64,000 nucleotides of DNA from Kitasatospora purpeofusca (GCF_000718025.1 NZ_JODS01000027.1:1-64000), one strand, 5' to 3'. Counted from the stretch's first letter, positions 42,725 through 51,381 are shown. A program made the numbers and translations. The notes: generated by a model from the sequence alone, not told the origin.

Positions 42725-44260
42725 ATGGCCCACCCGCTGCCTGAGCCTCATCCGCCCCGGTTCGGCGAAACCTTTCTGTCGCGGGATCAGCTGCCGCCCG
42801 CCGCCCACCCGAAGGTGCTGCGCGACGAACTCGTCGCCGCGGCGGAATGGGTGTCCGGCTATCTGAGCGAGCTGCCCGCGGGCCCGGTGGCCCGTCCGAT
42901 GCCGCCGGGGCAGCGGGCGCGGCTGCGTGCGGGGAAGCTGGGCGCCCGGGCCGGGAACCTGGGCGGGGTGCTCGACTTCGTGCGGGACGAGATCGCCCCC
43001 TTCCCCACCGGGAACGGCCACCCGGCCTTCTTCGCCTGGGTCAACTCGCCGCCCGCACCGGCCGGCGTCATCGCCGAACTGCTGGCCAGCGCCGTCAACG
43101 CGACCTGCGGCATGGGCGAGAACGCCCTCATGGACCTGGAACGCGGCACCGTGCGCATGCTCGCCGACCTGGCCGGACTCCCCGACGGCACCGGCGGGGT
43201 GCTGACCAGCGGCGGCTCCATGGCCAACCTGCTCGCCCTGGCCGCCGCCCGCACCTGGTTCCTCACCCGCCGCGGCTCCTCCGACGGCCCCGCATACGAC
43301 CGCGACCACGCCCGGCTCACCCTCTACTGCAGCGCCCAGGCCCACATGTCCGTCGCCAGGGCCGCGGCCTGCATCGGCCTGCCCGCCCACCGGCTGCGCC
43401 CCGTCGCCACCGATGCGCACGACCGCCTGGACCCGGCCGCCCTGCGCGCCGCGGTCACCGCGGACCTGGACGCGGGCCTGCTGCCGTTCTGCACCGTCAG
43501 CACCCTGGGCACCACCGCGACCGGTGCCGTCGACCCGCTCGGACCCGTCACGCGGCTGTGCCGGAGCATCGGCATGTGGCACCACGCGGACGGCGCCTGG
43601 GGCGGGCTGGGAGCCGCGGTGCCGACCCTGGCACACCTCTACCAGGGAGTCGACGAGCTCGACTCGATGACCGTCGACCCGCACAAGACGCTCAGCGTGC
43701 CGGTGGGTTGCGGAGCCCTGCTCGTCCCGGACCCCGAGCACCTGCACACCGCCTTCGCGCACCGGGCCTCCTACCTCGCCGCCGACGAACCGGACGCGCT
43801 GCCCTGGCTGTCCCACACCACGATCGAGCTGACCCGCCCCGGCACCCGAGCCCTGGCCCTGTGGGCCACGCTGCAGCACCTGGGCCGCGAGGGTGTCACC
43901 GCCCTCATCGAGCACTACCTGTGCCTCGCCGAACAGTTGCGCACCCGGATCACCAGCGAACCCCGGCTGGAACTGCTGGCAGGCGGCCCGTGGCCCGTCG
44001 CCTGCTTCCGGGTGACCGACCCGGGCAGCGGCGACCCGGACGCCTTCCACACCCGCGTGGCCCGCCGTGTGCAGGACAGCGGACGCGCCTACCTCGCCAC
44101 CGTCGCCGTGCGCGGGCGCATCGTCCTGCGCGCCTGCCTGTGCAACTACCGCACCACCGAGGACGACCTCGACCTGCTGATCCGCGAAGTCCTCCACGCC
44201 GCCGACACCGACGGCCGCCCGGCCACCACCGCGACCGGGCGGCCTCCGGACCCTCGGTGA
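42725..44260 (+). CDS. group II PLP-dependent amino acid decarboxylase
   Basis: 511 residues, aspartate aminotransferase fold type I. PLP sites: HADGAWGG (Asp pairs with the pyridine N) and the Schiff-base Lys near residue 321 in MTVDPHKTLSVPVGCG; GGSMANLLAL is the phosphate loop and YCSAQAHMSV holds the stacking His. It belongs with aromatic amino acid/glutamate decarboxylases; the substrate cannot be read. Decarboxylation consumes a proton, so it could counter acid made by fermentation, which would fit its place after pflA and behind a box motif. Own promoter is likely (129-base gap). Confidence 0.9.
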   Translation: MAHPLPEPHPPRFGETFLSRDQLPPAAHPKVLRDELVAAAEWVSGYLSELPAGPVARPMPPGQRARLRAGKLGARAGNLGGVLDFVRDEIAPFPTGNGHPAFFAWVNSPPAPAGVIAELLASAVNATCGMGENALMDLERGTVRMLADLAGLPDGTGGVLTSGGSMANLLALAAARTWFLTRRGSSDGPAYDRDHARLTLYCSAQAHMSVARAAACIGLPAHRLRPVATDAHDRLDPAALRAAVTADLDAGLLPFCTVSTLGTTATGAVDPLGPVTRLCRSIGMWHHADGAWGGLGAAVPTLAHLYQGVDELDSMTVDPHKTLSVPVGCGALLVPDPEHLHTAFAHRASYLAADEPDALPWLSHTTIELTRPGTRALALWATLQHLGREGVTALIEHYLCLAEQLRTRITSEPRLELLAGGPWPVACFRVTDPGSGDPDAFHTRVARRVQDSGRAYLATVAVRGRIVLRACLCNYRTTEDDLDLLIREVLHAADTDGRPATTATGRPPDPR

Positions 44261-44318
44261 CCCTCGGGCCCACCGACGCCGCGCAGCCCGGACGTCGGCG
44301 CGCGAGGACGGCTGCCGC

Positions 44319-44999
44319 TCATCCCCCGCCGATGCGGCGACCGGTGACCTCGTCCGGAACGACGCGGACCCACAGGGGACGGCTGCCGCCCGCCCAAGGG
44401 GTGGCCCCCGGAAGCCGGAGCAGCCGTTGCTGCTCGTCCACGTCCTCGACGTGTTGCGCGGTGCCGACCATCAGCACGCTCCACCCCTCGCTCAGCCGGT
44501 CGTCGAGGTGGTCGATCTGGAACGACGCCGGTGAGTTCTCCGGTGGTGCGGCCGCACCGCCGGACGAGGTGCGGTAGACGACCGTGTGCCGGTCGACGGC
44601 GTAGTTCACCGGGTAGACCGAAGGAGCCGGATCGGCGGGCAGGCCCACCCGGCCCACGCCGTGGGTGCCGACCAGGTCCCAGCACTCGGGCTCGGTGAGG
44701 TGCCTCAGCAGCGGCCTCACCCCGGCCGCGGGCTCCGACTGCCCCGGCGGGGCGTCCGGCCGGTCCTCCAGGAGGTCCGTCCAGGTCATGCGAAGGGCGG
44801 CCGCCACCCGGACGAATCCAGCGGCGTCGAAACCGGGCCCGACCTCCAGCAGGTGCCGCAGGTAGGCGGGCGCCATGGCGGCCTCGCGGGCGAGGGTCTC
44901 GTCGTCGACACCGAGTTGGCGGCGGCGTTCGTCGATCCGGCGCGCCACGTCGGCGGCGTTCGCCCGCCGGACGGCTTCGAGATCGGGATTGCGGGTCAC
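44319..44999 (-). CDS. XRE-type HTH fused to a pyridoxamine 5'-phosphate oxidase-fold domain
   Basis: 226 residues. The N-terminal third (about 15-75) is an XRE/Cro-like HTH (IDERRRQLGVDDETLAREAA, then YLRHLLEVGPGF). The rest (about 90-226) is an FMN split barrel: ECWDLVGTHGVGRVGLPADP, VYPVNYAVDRHTVVYRTSSG, SFQIDHLDDRLSEGWSVLMV. This fusion is common in actinobacteria and some members are DosR-regulated. It could act as a flavin-sensing regulator or a reductase with a DNA-binding arm. GTG at 44999 with GAGGAG six bases upstream. It follows the chimera at 45031 by 31 bases. Confidence 0.85.
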   Translation of the reverse strand: MTRNPDLEAVRRANAADVARRIDERRRQLGVDDETLAREAAMAPAYLRHLLEVGPGFDAAGFVRVAAALRMTWTDLLEDRPDAPPGQSEPAAGVRPLLRHLTEPECWDLVGTHGVGRVGLPADPAPSVYPVNYAVDRHTVVYRTSSGGAAAPPENSPASFQIDHLDDRLSEGWSVLMVGTAQHVEDVDEQQRLLRLPGATPWAGGSRPLWVRVVPDEVTGRRIGGG

Positions 45000-45030
45000 G
45001 GTGGGCTCCTCGCCTCGTGGTCCGTACGGG

Positions 45031-45441
45031 TCAGGTCCGGAAGAGCGCGACCTTGAGAGCGCCGTTGTCCCCGGCGGCGGCGAAGACGTCGTACGCCTCC
45101 TGCATCTCGTCGAGGCCGAACCGGTGGGTGACCAGGCCGGAGACGTCGATGCGGCCGGCGGCGAGCAGGTCGAGCAGCATCGGGGTGCTGTGGGTGTCGA
45201 CCAGGCCGGTGGTGATGGTGACGTCCCGGATCCAGAGGTCTTGCAGGTGGAGGACGGCCGCGTCCGGGCGCAGTGCCGGCACCCGGGCGAGGGCCTGGGC
45301 ACACGTGGCCGCCTCACCGACGACTTCGAGGTCCGGCTCGGCGTCCAGCAGGTCGCGCACGCCGCGCCGGACCACCTCGTGGTCGTCGAGCAGGAAGACC
45401 CGGACGGGCCACGGCGCCCGGGCGGCATCGGTCGTGTCCAT
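45031..45441 (-). CDS. in-frame chimera: response-regulator receiver N-terminus joined to zinc alcohol dehydrogenase C-terminus
   Basis: 136 residues. Residues 1 to about 65 are a DevR-like receiver (VRVFLLDDHEVVRRGVRDLL, then LARVPALRPDAAVL), very close to the regulator at 31423. At the position of the phosphorylated Asp (ILDMR there) the sequence becomes HLQDLWIRDVTITTGLVDTH, and the rest (STPMLLDLLAAGRIDVSGLV, HRFGLDEMQEAYDVF) is the tail of a zinc alcohol dehydrogenase. It lacks both the phospho-Asp and all dehydrogenase active-site residues. A deletion between two neighbouring genes is the simplest cause. It keeps an open frame, so it may still be made, but a function is doubtful. Confidence 0.78.
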   Translation of the reverse strand: MDTTDAARAPWPVRVFLLDDHEVVRRGVRDLLDAEPDLEVVGEAATCAQALARVPALRPDAAVLHLQDLWIRDVTITTGLVDTHSTPMLLDLLAAGRIDVSGLVTHRFGLDEMQEAYDVFAAAGDNGALKVALFRT

Positions 45442-45821
45442 CGGGCTGCTCCCTCACCACGCCCGGCCGCCCGGTGGCGGAACCGGTCATGCCACCGATT
45501 CTCGGTCCCGCGGCCGGACTCCGCAGCGGGGAGCGGCGGGAGCACCGCGCCCGGTCGGGTCACGCCGGGGCGCCCGGCCGGACCTCGACCCCGACGACGC
45601 CGTACGCCATCGGTCGGCGTTCGGGCGCCGCCCACCTCTTCGCGGCCGCCGACCTGGTACCGCGCCGAGGGGGCCGACGCGCACTCCCGGCGGTGAACAC
45701 CTGCACGTAGAGGAAGCCGGCGCGTGATCAGATGGGAAGCCGCGCCCATGCCGGGCGAACGGCGGTCACGACGACACTCCGTCGGTCGGGCGTGGTCGGA
45801 CTTCGCGGTGGAAGGAGATCC
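45442..45821. other. 380-bp gap before the SulP chimera
   Basis: No gene recognised. Only the ribosome site GAAGGAG (45811-45817) before the SulP start is clear. I found no full box motif here. Confidence 0.4.
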
Positions 45822-48506
45822 ATGGCGCGCCACGGCGACGGCACGGGCCGGTCCCGGCGCCGTTTCGTGCCCGCGGTGCCGGGAGCGACCGTACTCAGGG
45901 GTTACCGGCGGGGTCGGCTGCGTGGCGACGTGGTGGCCGGTCTGACGGTCGCGGCGTACCTGGTTCCCCAGGTCATGGCGTACGCCGGGGTCGCGGGCCT
46001 GCCGCCGGTCGCGGGCCTGTGGGCGATCCTGCCGGCGATCGGGGTGTACGCGCTTCTCGGCTCGTCCCGGCTGCTGTCGGTCGGACCCGAGTCGACGACC
46101 GCGCTGATGACTGCCACCGTGGTCGGGCCGCTCGCGAGCGGGGACCCCGGACGTTACGCCGTCCTCGCCGCGACGCTGGCCGTCGTGGTCGGAGGCTTGT
46201 GTCTGATGGCGTGGGCGCTGCGGCTCGGCTTCGTCGCCGACCTGCTCTCGAAGCCCGTCCTGATCGGCTATCTGACCGGGGTCGCCCTGATCATGATGGT
46301 TGATCAGCTGACGAAACTCACCGGTGTCCCCGTGACCGGTGAGCGCTTCCTTCCACAGCTGTGGTCCTTCGCCCGACACCTTCCCGAGGCGAACGCGGCC
46401 ACCACCGCCCTGAGCGCCGCCGCCCTGCTTTTCCTGTTTACCACCGCACGCTTCGTCCCCCGGCTGCCCGCGCCCCTGGTGGCCATCGTCCTGGGTACGG
46501 CGGCGGTGGCCGCGTTCGACTTGGAACAGCACGGCATCGACACGATCGGAGCGATCCCCGGCGGGCTCCCCCACTTCTCCTGGCCGGACCTGGGCGAGCT
46601 GGACCGGCTGGTGCTGCCCGCCGTCGGCGTCCTCCTGGTCGGCTACACCGACATGATCCTCACCGCGCGGGCCTTCGCGTCAGAGGGCAGCGAGGGCAGC
46701 GGGGAGCGCCTCGACGCCGACCAGGAGCTGCTCGCCCTGGGCAGCACGAATCTCGGCGCCGGTCTCCTTTCCGGGTTCCCCGTCAGCAGCAGCGCCAGCC
46801 GGACCGCGCTCGCCAGGTCGACGGGCGGACGCACCCAGGTGTACTCGCTGACAGCCGGCGCGTGCGTCCTCGCGGTGCTCCTTTTCCTCGGCCCGCTGCT
46901 GGGAGACCTGCCGGTGCCTGTGCTCGGTGCCGTCGTGGTGTTCGCCGCCGTGCGGATGATCGACCTGGCGGGTTTCCGCAGGCTGGCCTCCTTCCGCCGA
47001 CGGGAACTGGTGCTGGCGATCGCCTGTACGGCCGGCGTCCTCGCGCTGGACATCCTGTACGGCGTGCTGGTGGCCGTGGCGCTGTCGGTGACCGAACTGC
47101 TGAGCCGGGTGGCGCGACCGCACGACGCGGTCCAGGGACTGGTACCCGGTCTGGCCGGCATGCACGACGTCGACGACTACTCGAAGGCCCGCACCATTTC
47201 CGGCCTGGTGGTGTACCGCTACGACTCCCCGCTGTTCTTCGCCAACGCCGAGGACTTCCGCCGCAGGGCGCTGGCCGCCGCCGACGACGGGACGGCCCCG
47301 GTGCGGTGGTTCGTCCTCAACACCGAGGCCAACGTCGAGGTCGACATCACCGCGCTGGACTCGGTGGACGCGCTGCGCCGGGAACTCGACCGGCGTGGCA
47401 TCGTCTTCGCCGTGGCACGCGTCAAACAGGACCTGCGCGACCAACTGGACGCGTACGGCCTGACCGAGTCCGTCGGTCAGGGGCGCATCTTCCCCACACT
47501 GCCCACCGCGGTGGAGGCGTACCGGCTCTGGTGCGACAACGAACCCGACACCGAACCCGACAGCGGCCGGCCCTTCTCCAGCCGCCACCTGGCCGAATGC
47601 CTGCGGGAGGGGGCCCACCGCTTCGGCTGGGCCGGGCGCGAACCCGCCGGACGCGCCGAGGGCCGGCTGCTGGTCGGGACGGGCGTGGCGGCCTCCACCT
47701 ACCCGGTGCTGATCACCCCGGCCGCCGCCGAGGTGCGGGCGACGGCGGACGGCACGTTCGAGGTCCGGGTCAACGCGACCGACATCGGCACCGGCGCCCG
47801 CACGGTGCTGGCGGTAATCGCCGCGGAGGTCCTGGCCGCCCCGGTGGAGCGGATCACGATCGAGATCGGGCGCAGCGACCTGCCGCGCGGCGGAGTGGCG
47901 GGCGGCTCCAGCGGCACCTCCTCCTGGGGCTGGGCGGTGCACGCGGCGGCATCCGAGCTGGCACACCGACTCGCCGCGGGCACGCCGGTGCCGGCGGAGG
48001 GCCTGTCGGCGAGCGCCGACACCCGGGAGCTCGTCGAGCAGGACGCGGAGTACGCCCGGCACGCGTTCGGCGCGCAGTTCGCCGAGGTGCAGGTGGACCG
48101 GGACACCGGCGAGGTGCGACTGCGTCGACTGCTCGGGGTGTTCGCGGCCGGGCGGATCCTGAACCCGCTCACGGCCCGGTCACAGCTCCTCGGCGGCATG
48201 GTGATGGGGGCGTCGATGGCGTTGCTGGAGGATTCGACGATGGATCCGCTGTTCGGCGACCACGCCGAGCGGGACCTCGCCTCGTACCACGTCGCGGTGA
48301 ACGCCGACGTCCCGGACGTCCAGGCGTACTGGATCGACGAACGGGACGAGCACGTCAGCCCCATGGGATCGAAGGGCATCGGTGAGATCGGCATCGTCGG
48401 CACGGCCGCGGCGATCGCGAACGCGGTGCACCACGCGACCGGCGTACGGGTGAGGGAACTCCCCATCGGGGTGCGCGCCCTGGTGGCGCGGCTGGACGGG
48501 CCGTGA
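45822..48506 (+). CDS. SulP-family anion transporter joined in frame to a molybdenum hydroxylase C-terminus
   Basis: 894 residues. Residues 1 to about 575 are a complete SulP transporter: DVVAGLTVAAYLVPQVMAYA, GLPPVAGLWAI, VGPESTTALMTATVV, about 11-12 helices, then a STAS domain (TISGLVVYRYDSPLFFANAE, ALDSVDALRRELDRRGI). Near base 47555 the sequence changes to the large subunit of xanthine dehydrogenase-type enzymes: PFSSRHLAECLREGAHRFGW, VNATDIGTGARTVLAVIAAE, and VSPMGSKGIGEIGIVGTAAA with the active-site Glu. The N-terminal molybdopterin-binding part of that enzyme is missing, so the tail should be inactive. The transporter may still work. ATG at 45822 has GAAGGAG five bases upstream. Confidence 0.85.
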   Translation: MARHGDGTGRSRRRFVPAVPGATVLRGYRRGRLRGDVVAGLTVAAYLVPQVMAYAGVAGLPPVAGLWAILPAIGVYALLGSSRLLSVGPESTTALMTATVVGPLASGDPGRYAVLAATLAVVVGGLCLMAWALRLGFVADLLSKPVLIGYLTGVALIMMVDQLTKLTGVPVTGERFLPQLWSFARHLPEANAATTALSAAALLFLFTTARFVPRLPAPLVAIVLGTAAVAAFDLEQHGIDTIGAIPGGLPHFSWPDLGELDRLVLPAVGVLLVGYTDMILTARAFASEGSEGSGERLDADQELLALGSTNLGAGLLSGFPVSSSASRTALARSTGGRTQVYSLTAGACVLAVLLFLGPLLGDLPVPVLGAVVVFAAVRMIDLAGFRRLASFRRRELVLAIACTAGVLALDILYGVLVAVALSVTELLSRVARPHDAVQGLVPGLAGMHDVDDYSKARTISGLVVYRYDSPLFFANAEDFRRRALAAADDGTAPVRWFVLNTEANVEVDITALDSVDALRRELDRRGIVFAVARVKQDLRDQLDAYGLTESVGQGRIFPTLPTAVEAYRLWCDNEPDTEPDSGRPFSSRHLAECLREGAHRFGWAGREPAGRAEGRLLVGTGVAASTYPVLITPAAAEVRATADGTFEVRVNATDIGTGARTVLAVIAAEVLAAPVERITIEIGRSDLPRGGVAGGSSGTSSWGWAVHAAASELAHRLAAGTPVPAEGLSASADTRELVEQDAEYARHAFGAQFAEVQVDRDTGEVRLRRLLGVFAAGRILNPLTARSQLLGGMVMGASMALLEDSTMDPLFGDHAERDLASYHVAVNADVPDVQAYWIDERDEHVSPMGSKGIGEIGIVGTAAAIANAVHHATGVRVRELPIGVRALVARLDGP

Positions 48507-48984
48507 AGTGCGAGCCTCGACCGCGCAGGTCGTCGGCCATCAGTGCCGGAGGAGGCAGGGCAGGAGGGGGGGTCGGGCAGGAGGGGCGGCCGCGCCGGAG
48601 GTGCAGCCGACCGACGCCCCCGCTCGTCCGGCCGTGCGCCGGGGCACCGGACGACGGCGGGGGCGAGCGCGGCGGCGGCGAGCAGGGCCGGGGTGCCGGT
48701 TCCGTCGGCGAGGACGGTCCACAGGTCACTGCCGTCGTCGCCCGGGAGGGCGTAGGCGAGGGTGCGGTCGTCGAGTGGCGAGTCCGAGCAGGGCTGCGCA
48801 GGCGGTGGTCCGGCGCAGGGCGGGCAGGCGAAGCAGCGCGCCCAGCCGCAGACGCGGTCCGCGGGCCCGCGGGGCGGGGCCGCGGGGCGGGGCCGCGGCC
48901 GGGGACGAGGAGGACCAGGACGAGCACACCGACGACCCGGGACACCGCCGACCGGGGCCGGGCCGCAGCGGGTCGGTCGGGGTG
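48507..48984. other. 478-bp gap between the SulP chimera and the arsenic island
   Basis: No secure gene. A minus-strand stretch (about 48610-48790) reads DDRTLAYALPGDDGSDLWTVLADG in a frame without a start and may be a relic of an unrecognised protein. Around 48860-48910 the sequence is a low-complexity GGGGCCGCGG run. Confidence 0.35.
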
Positions 48985-50367
48985 TCAGCAACCGCCAGGG
49001 GTGGAGCAGGAGCCGCCGGCGGGGTCGTTGCCGACACCGAGGGTGATGAGCCGGGGTGCGGCGGAGACGGAGCAGCAGCCCGCGTCGGTGCTTTCGGCCG
49101 GGGTGGGCCGGTCGTAGAGGCCGGCGCCGCCGCAGACGCCGGTTTCGGGAAGGGTGAGTTCGACGCGGGCTGCGGCCTCCAGGTCGCCCGCGACGTGTGC
49201 AGCCACCGAGCGGACCTGCTCGTAGCCGGTCATGGCGAGGAAGGTGGGGGCACGGCCGTACGACTTCATGCCGACGAGGTAGACGTCCTTCTCCGGGTGG
49301 GAGAGCTCGTTCGCGCCGTGGGGGTAGACGGTGCCGCAGGAGTGCTGGTTGGGGTCGATCAGCGGGGCCAGCGCGGTCGGGGCCTGGAGCCGGTCGTCCA
49401 GGCCGAGCCGCAGCTCGGTGAGGTAGGACAGGTCGGGGCGCAGGCCGGTCAGGACGATGACCTCGTCCAGGCCGTCGGTGCGGGCGCCGTCCTCGGCGAC
49501 GAGGGCGAGCTTGTCGCCGGTGCGCTCGACGGTGGCGGTGCGGAAGCCGGTGAGCGCGTCGGCGTAGCCGTTGTCGACGGCGGCCTTGGCGGCGAGGCCG
49601 AGCGCACCGCGGGCGGGGAGCTGGTCGGCGGTACCGCCGCCGTAGGTGGAGCCGGTGATGCCGCGGCGCAGGACCCACACGGCGTGGGTGCCGCTCTCCT
49701 GCTCGGCGAGGTCTGCCAGGGAGGCGAGGGTGGTGAAGGCGGAGGCGCCGGTGCCGACGACAGCGGTGCGCTTCCCGGCGTACCGGGCGCGGACGACGGG
49801 GTCCCTGAGGTCGGGCACACGGTAGGAGATGCGGTCGGCGTTGGCGCGCTCGCCGAGGGCGGGCAGGCCGTTGGCGCCGAGCGGGTTGGGGGTGGAGAAG
49901 GTGCCGGAGGCGTCGATGACGGCGGCGACGAGCAGGCGCTCCTCGCTCCCGTCGGCGTGGGCGACGTGGACGGTGAAGGGCTGCTGGTCGCGGTCGGCGT
50001 CGACGATGCGATCGCGTCCGGCGCGGGCCACGCCGGTGACACGGGTGTCGTAGCGGACGCGGTCGCCGAGGGTCTCGGCGAGGGGCTGGAGGTAGAGGGC
50101 GACCCAGTCGCCGCCGGTCGGACAGGCGGCGGGGTCGGGGTGGGTCCAGCCGGTGGGGGCGAGCAGCTTCTCGGCGGCGGGGTCGACGACCTCGGCCCAG
50201 GAGGAGAACAGCCGCACATGGGACCAGGAGCGCACGGCGCTGCCGGCGGTGGGGCCGGCTTCCAGGACGAGCGGCTCCATGCCCCGCTCCAGGAGGTGGG
50301 CGGCGGCGGCCAGGCCGATCGGGCCGGCGCCGATGACGAGGACGGGCAAGCCGGTGTCGGAGGTCAT
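48985..50367 (-). CDS. flavin-dependent monooxygenase of the arsenic island (ArsO-like)
   Basis: 460 residues. FAD Rossmann motif GAGPIGLAAAAHLLERG (about 12-28), then WSHVRLFSSWAEVVDPAAEK; the NAD(P)H site is VVGTGASAFTTLASL (about 205-220); a late VYLVGMKSYGRAPTFLAMTG is typical of class B monooxygenases. It sits divergent from ArsR with arsC and arsN nearby, so an ArsO-type role in arsenic handling is likely; the reaction is not settled. The C-terminus is unusual: CCSVSAAPRL and GGSCSTPGGC give five cysteines in the last 60 residues including a CC pair, which could bind As(III). ATG at 50367 with GGGGAG eight bases upstream. Confidence 0.82.
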   Translation of the reverse strand: MTSDTGLPVLVIGAGPIGLAAAAHLLERGMEPLVLEAGPTAGSAVRSWSHVRLFSSWAEVVDPAAEKLLAPTGWTHPDPAACPTGGDWVALYLQPLAETLGDRVRYDTRVTGVARAGRDRIVDADRDQQPFTVHVAHADGSEERLLVAAVIDASGTFSTPNPLGANGLPALGERANADRISYRVPDLRDPVVRARYAGKRTAVVGTGASAFTTLASLADLAEQESGTHAVWVLRRGITGSTYGGGTADQLPARGALGLAAKAAVDNGYADALTGFRTATVERTGDKLALVAEDGARTDGLDEVIVLTGLRPDLSYLTELRLGLDDRLQAPTALAPLIDPNQHSCGTVYPHGANELSHPEKDVYLVGMKSYGRAPTFLAMTGYEQVRSVAAHVAGDLEAAARVELTLPETGVCGGAGLYDRPTPAESTDAGCCSVSAAPRLITLGVGNDPAGGSCSTPGGC

Positions 50368-50425
50368 GGCGGTTTCTCCCCTTCGCATCGGGTGGGCGGC
50401 AGCACGGTCCGCCCGCCCTTTTGAT

Positions 50426-50499
50426 TCGACAGTTGTCGATATGGTTGCGCCTTCGACCTTGCCACCCGACATTGACGAGTGTCAACATAGACATATGTC
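50426..50499. promoter_or_regulatory. ArsR operator cluster in the divergent arsO/arsR promoter
   Basis: Three short palindromes: TCGAC-AGTT-GTCGA at 50426-50439, TTGAC-GAGT-GTCAA at 50472-50485, and GACATATGTC at 50490-50499, which covers the arsR start codon. The first two share the same half-site and four-base spacer; their centres are 46 bp apart. Binding would shut both divergent genes, and the third site would block arsR itself. Confidence 0.65.
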
Positions 50500-50848
50500 G
50501 AATCTGGAGTTGACGGTTCTGGAGCCCGAGACCGTGCCGTGCTGCCCGCCACTCACCTCGGCCGAGCTGTCGGTCGAGGACTCGGTGCGGATGGCGGCGA
50601 TGTTCAAGGCGCTCGGCGACCCGGTGCGGCTGCGGCTGTTCTCCAAGGTCGCCTCGCACCCGGGCGGGGAGGCGTGCGTGTGCGACATCCAGGACGTCGG
50701 GGTCTCCCAGCCGACCGTCTCCCACCACCTGAAGAAGCTCCGCGAGGCGGGGCTGCTGACCTCCGAGCGCCGGGGCACCTGGGTGTACTACAAGGTCGCC
50801 CCCTCCGTACTGGCCGGCATGTCCGCCCTGCTCGACCTGACCCGCTGA
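50495..50848 (+). CDS. arsR: ArsR-family arsenic-responsive repressor
   Basis: 117 residues. Winged helix (about 30-105): MFKALGDPVRLRLFSKVASH, recognition helix VSQPTVSHHLKKLREAGLL, wing SERRGTWVYYKV. The metal site is ACVCDI, the CxC seen in ArsR repressors; another CC pair is near the start (VPCCPPL), which could be a second thiol ligand. As(III) binding should release it from the operators upstream. The ATG is inside a palindrome and there is no strong ribosome site. It is followed 29 bases later by the acetyltransferase. Confidence 0.92.
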   Translation: MSNLELTVLEPETVPCCPPLTSAELSVEDSVRMAAMFKALGDPVRLRLFSKVASHPGGEACVCDIQDVGVSQPTVSHHLKKLREAGLLTSERRGTWVYYKVAPSVLAGMSALLDLTR

Positions 50849-50877
50849 CCGCCCGCACCCCGAAGGAGCGATCGCCG

Positions 50878-51381
50878 GTGACCGGCCCGGACTTCACCCT
50901 CGCCCCCATGCTGGCCGAGCACGCCGATGAGGTGTTGGCCGTCTACCGGGCCGGGATCGAGGAGGGCAACGCCACCTTCGAGGCCGCCGCCCCCGCCTGG
51001 GCGGCGTTCGACGCCGCCCGCCTCCCCGGCCACCGCCACGTCGCCCTCGACCCGGGCGGCCGGGTGCTCGGGTGGGCGGCGGTCAGCGCGGTCTCGGCCC
51101 GGCCCGCGTACGCGGGGGTGGTCGAGCACTCCGTCTACGTCCACCCCGACGCCCGCGGCCGGGGCGTCGCCCGCGCCCTTCTTCAGGCGCTGGTGGCCTC
51201 GACCGAGGCGGCCGGGATCTGGACGATCCAGTCCGGGGTGTTCCCGGAGAACACCGCGAGCCTGGCCCTGCACGCGAAGGCGGGCTTCCGCGTGATCGGC
51301 ACCCGCGAGCGGATCGCGCGCCACCACGGGGTGTGGCGCGACGTGGTGCTGATCGAGCGCCGCAGCCGCACCGCGGACTGA
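50878..51381 (+). CDS. arsN: GNAT acetyltransferase, ArsN1/phosphinothricin-acetyltransferase-like
   Basis: 167 residues. Family pattern: IEEGNATFEAAAPAWAAFDA, LGWAAVSAVSARPAYAGVVE, the acetyl-CoA loop VHPDARGRGVARALLQALV and FPENTASLALHAKAGFRVIG. ArsN1 enzymes of this type acetylate the organoarsenical antibiotic arsinothricin and phosphinothricin. Its place right after arsR supports the arsenic role over a general PAT. GTG at 50878 with AAGGAG nine bases upstream. Confidence 0.85.
   Translation: MTGPDFTLAPMLAEHADEVLAVYRAGIEEGNATFEAAAPAWAAFDAARLPGHRHVALDPGGRVLGWAAVSAVSARPAYAGVVEHSVYVHPDARGRGVARALLQALVASTEAAGIWTIQSGVFPENTASLALHAKAGFRVIGTRERIARHHGVWRDVVLIERRSRTAD

Noticed and set aside
45489..45512. 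Box-like motif before the receiver chimera
   Set aside because: Spacing between the half-sites is wrong (GGGACC-seven bases-GGTGG) and does not fit the other boxes.
47699..50728. Very long minus-strand open frame of about 1000 codons
   Set aside because: It crosses the SulP chimera and the ArsO-like gene out of frame, is rich in Arg/Pro/Ala, and has no family similarity; it is a shadow in GC-rich DNA.
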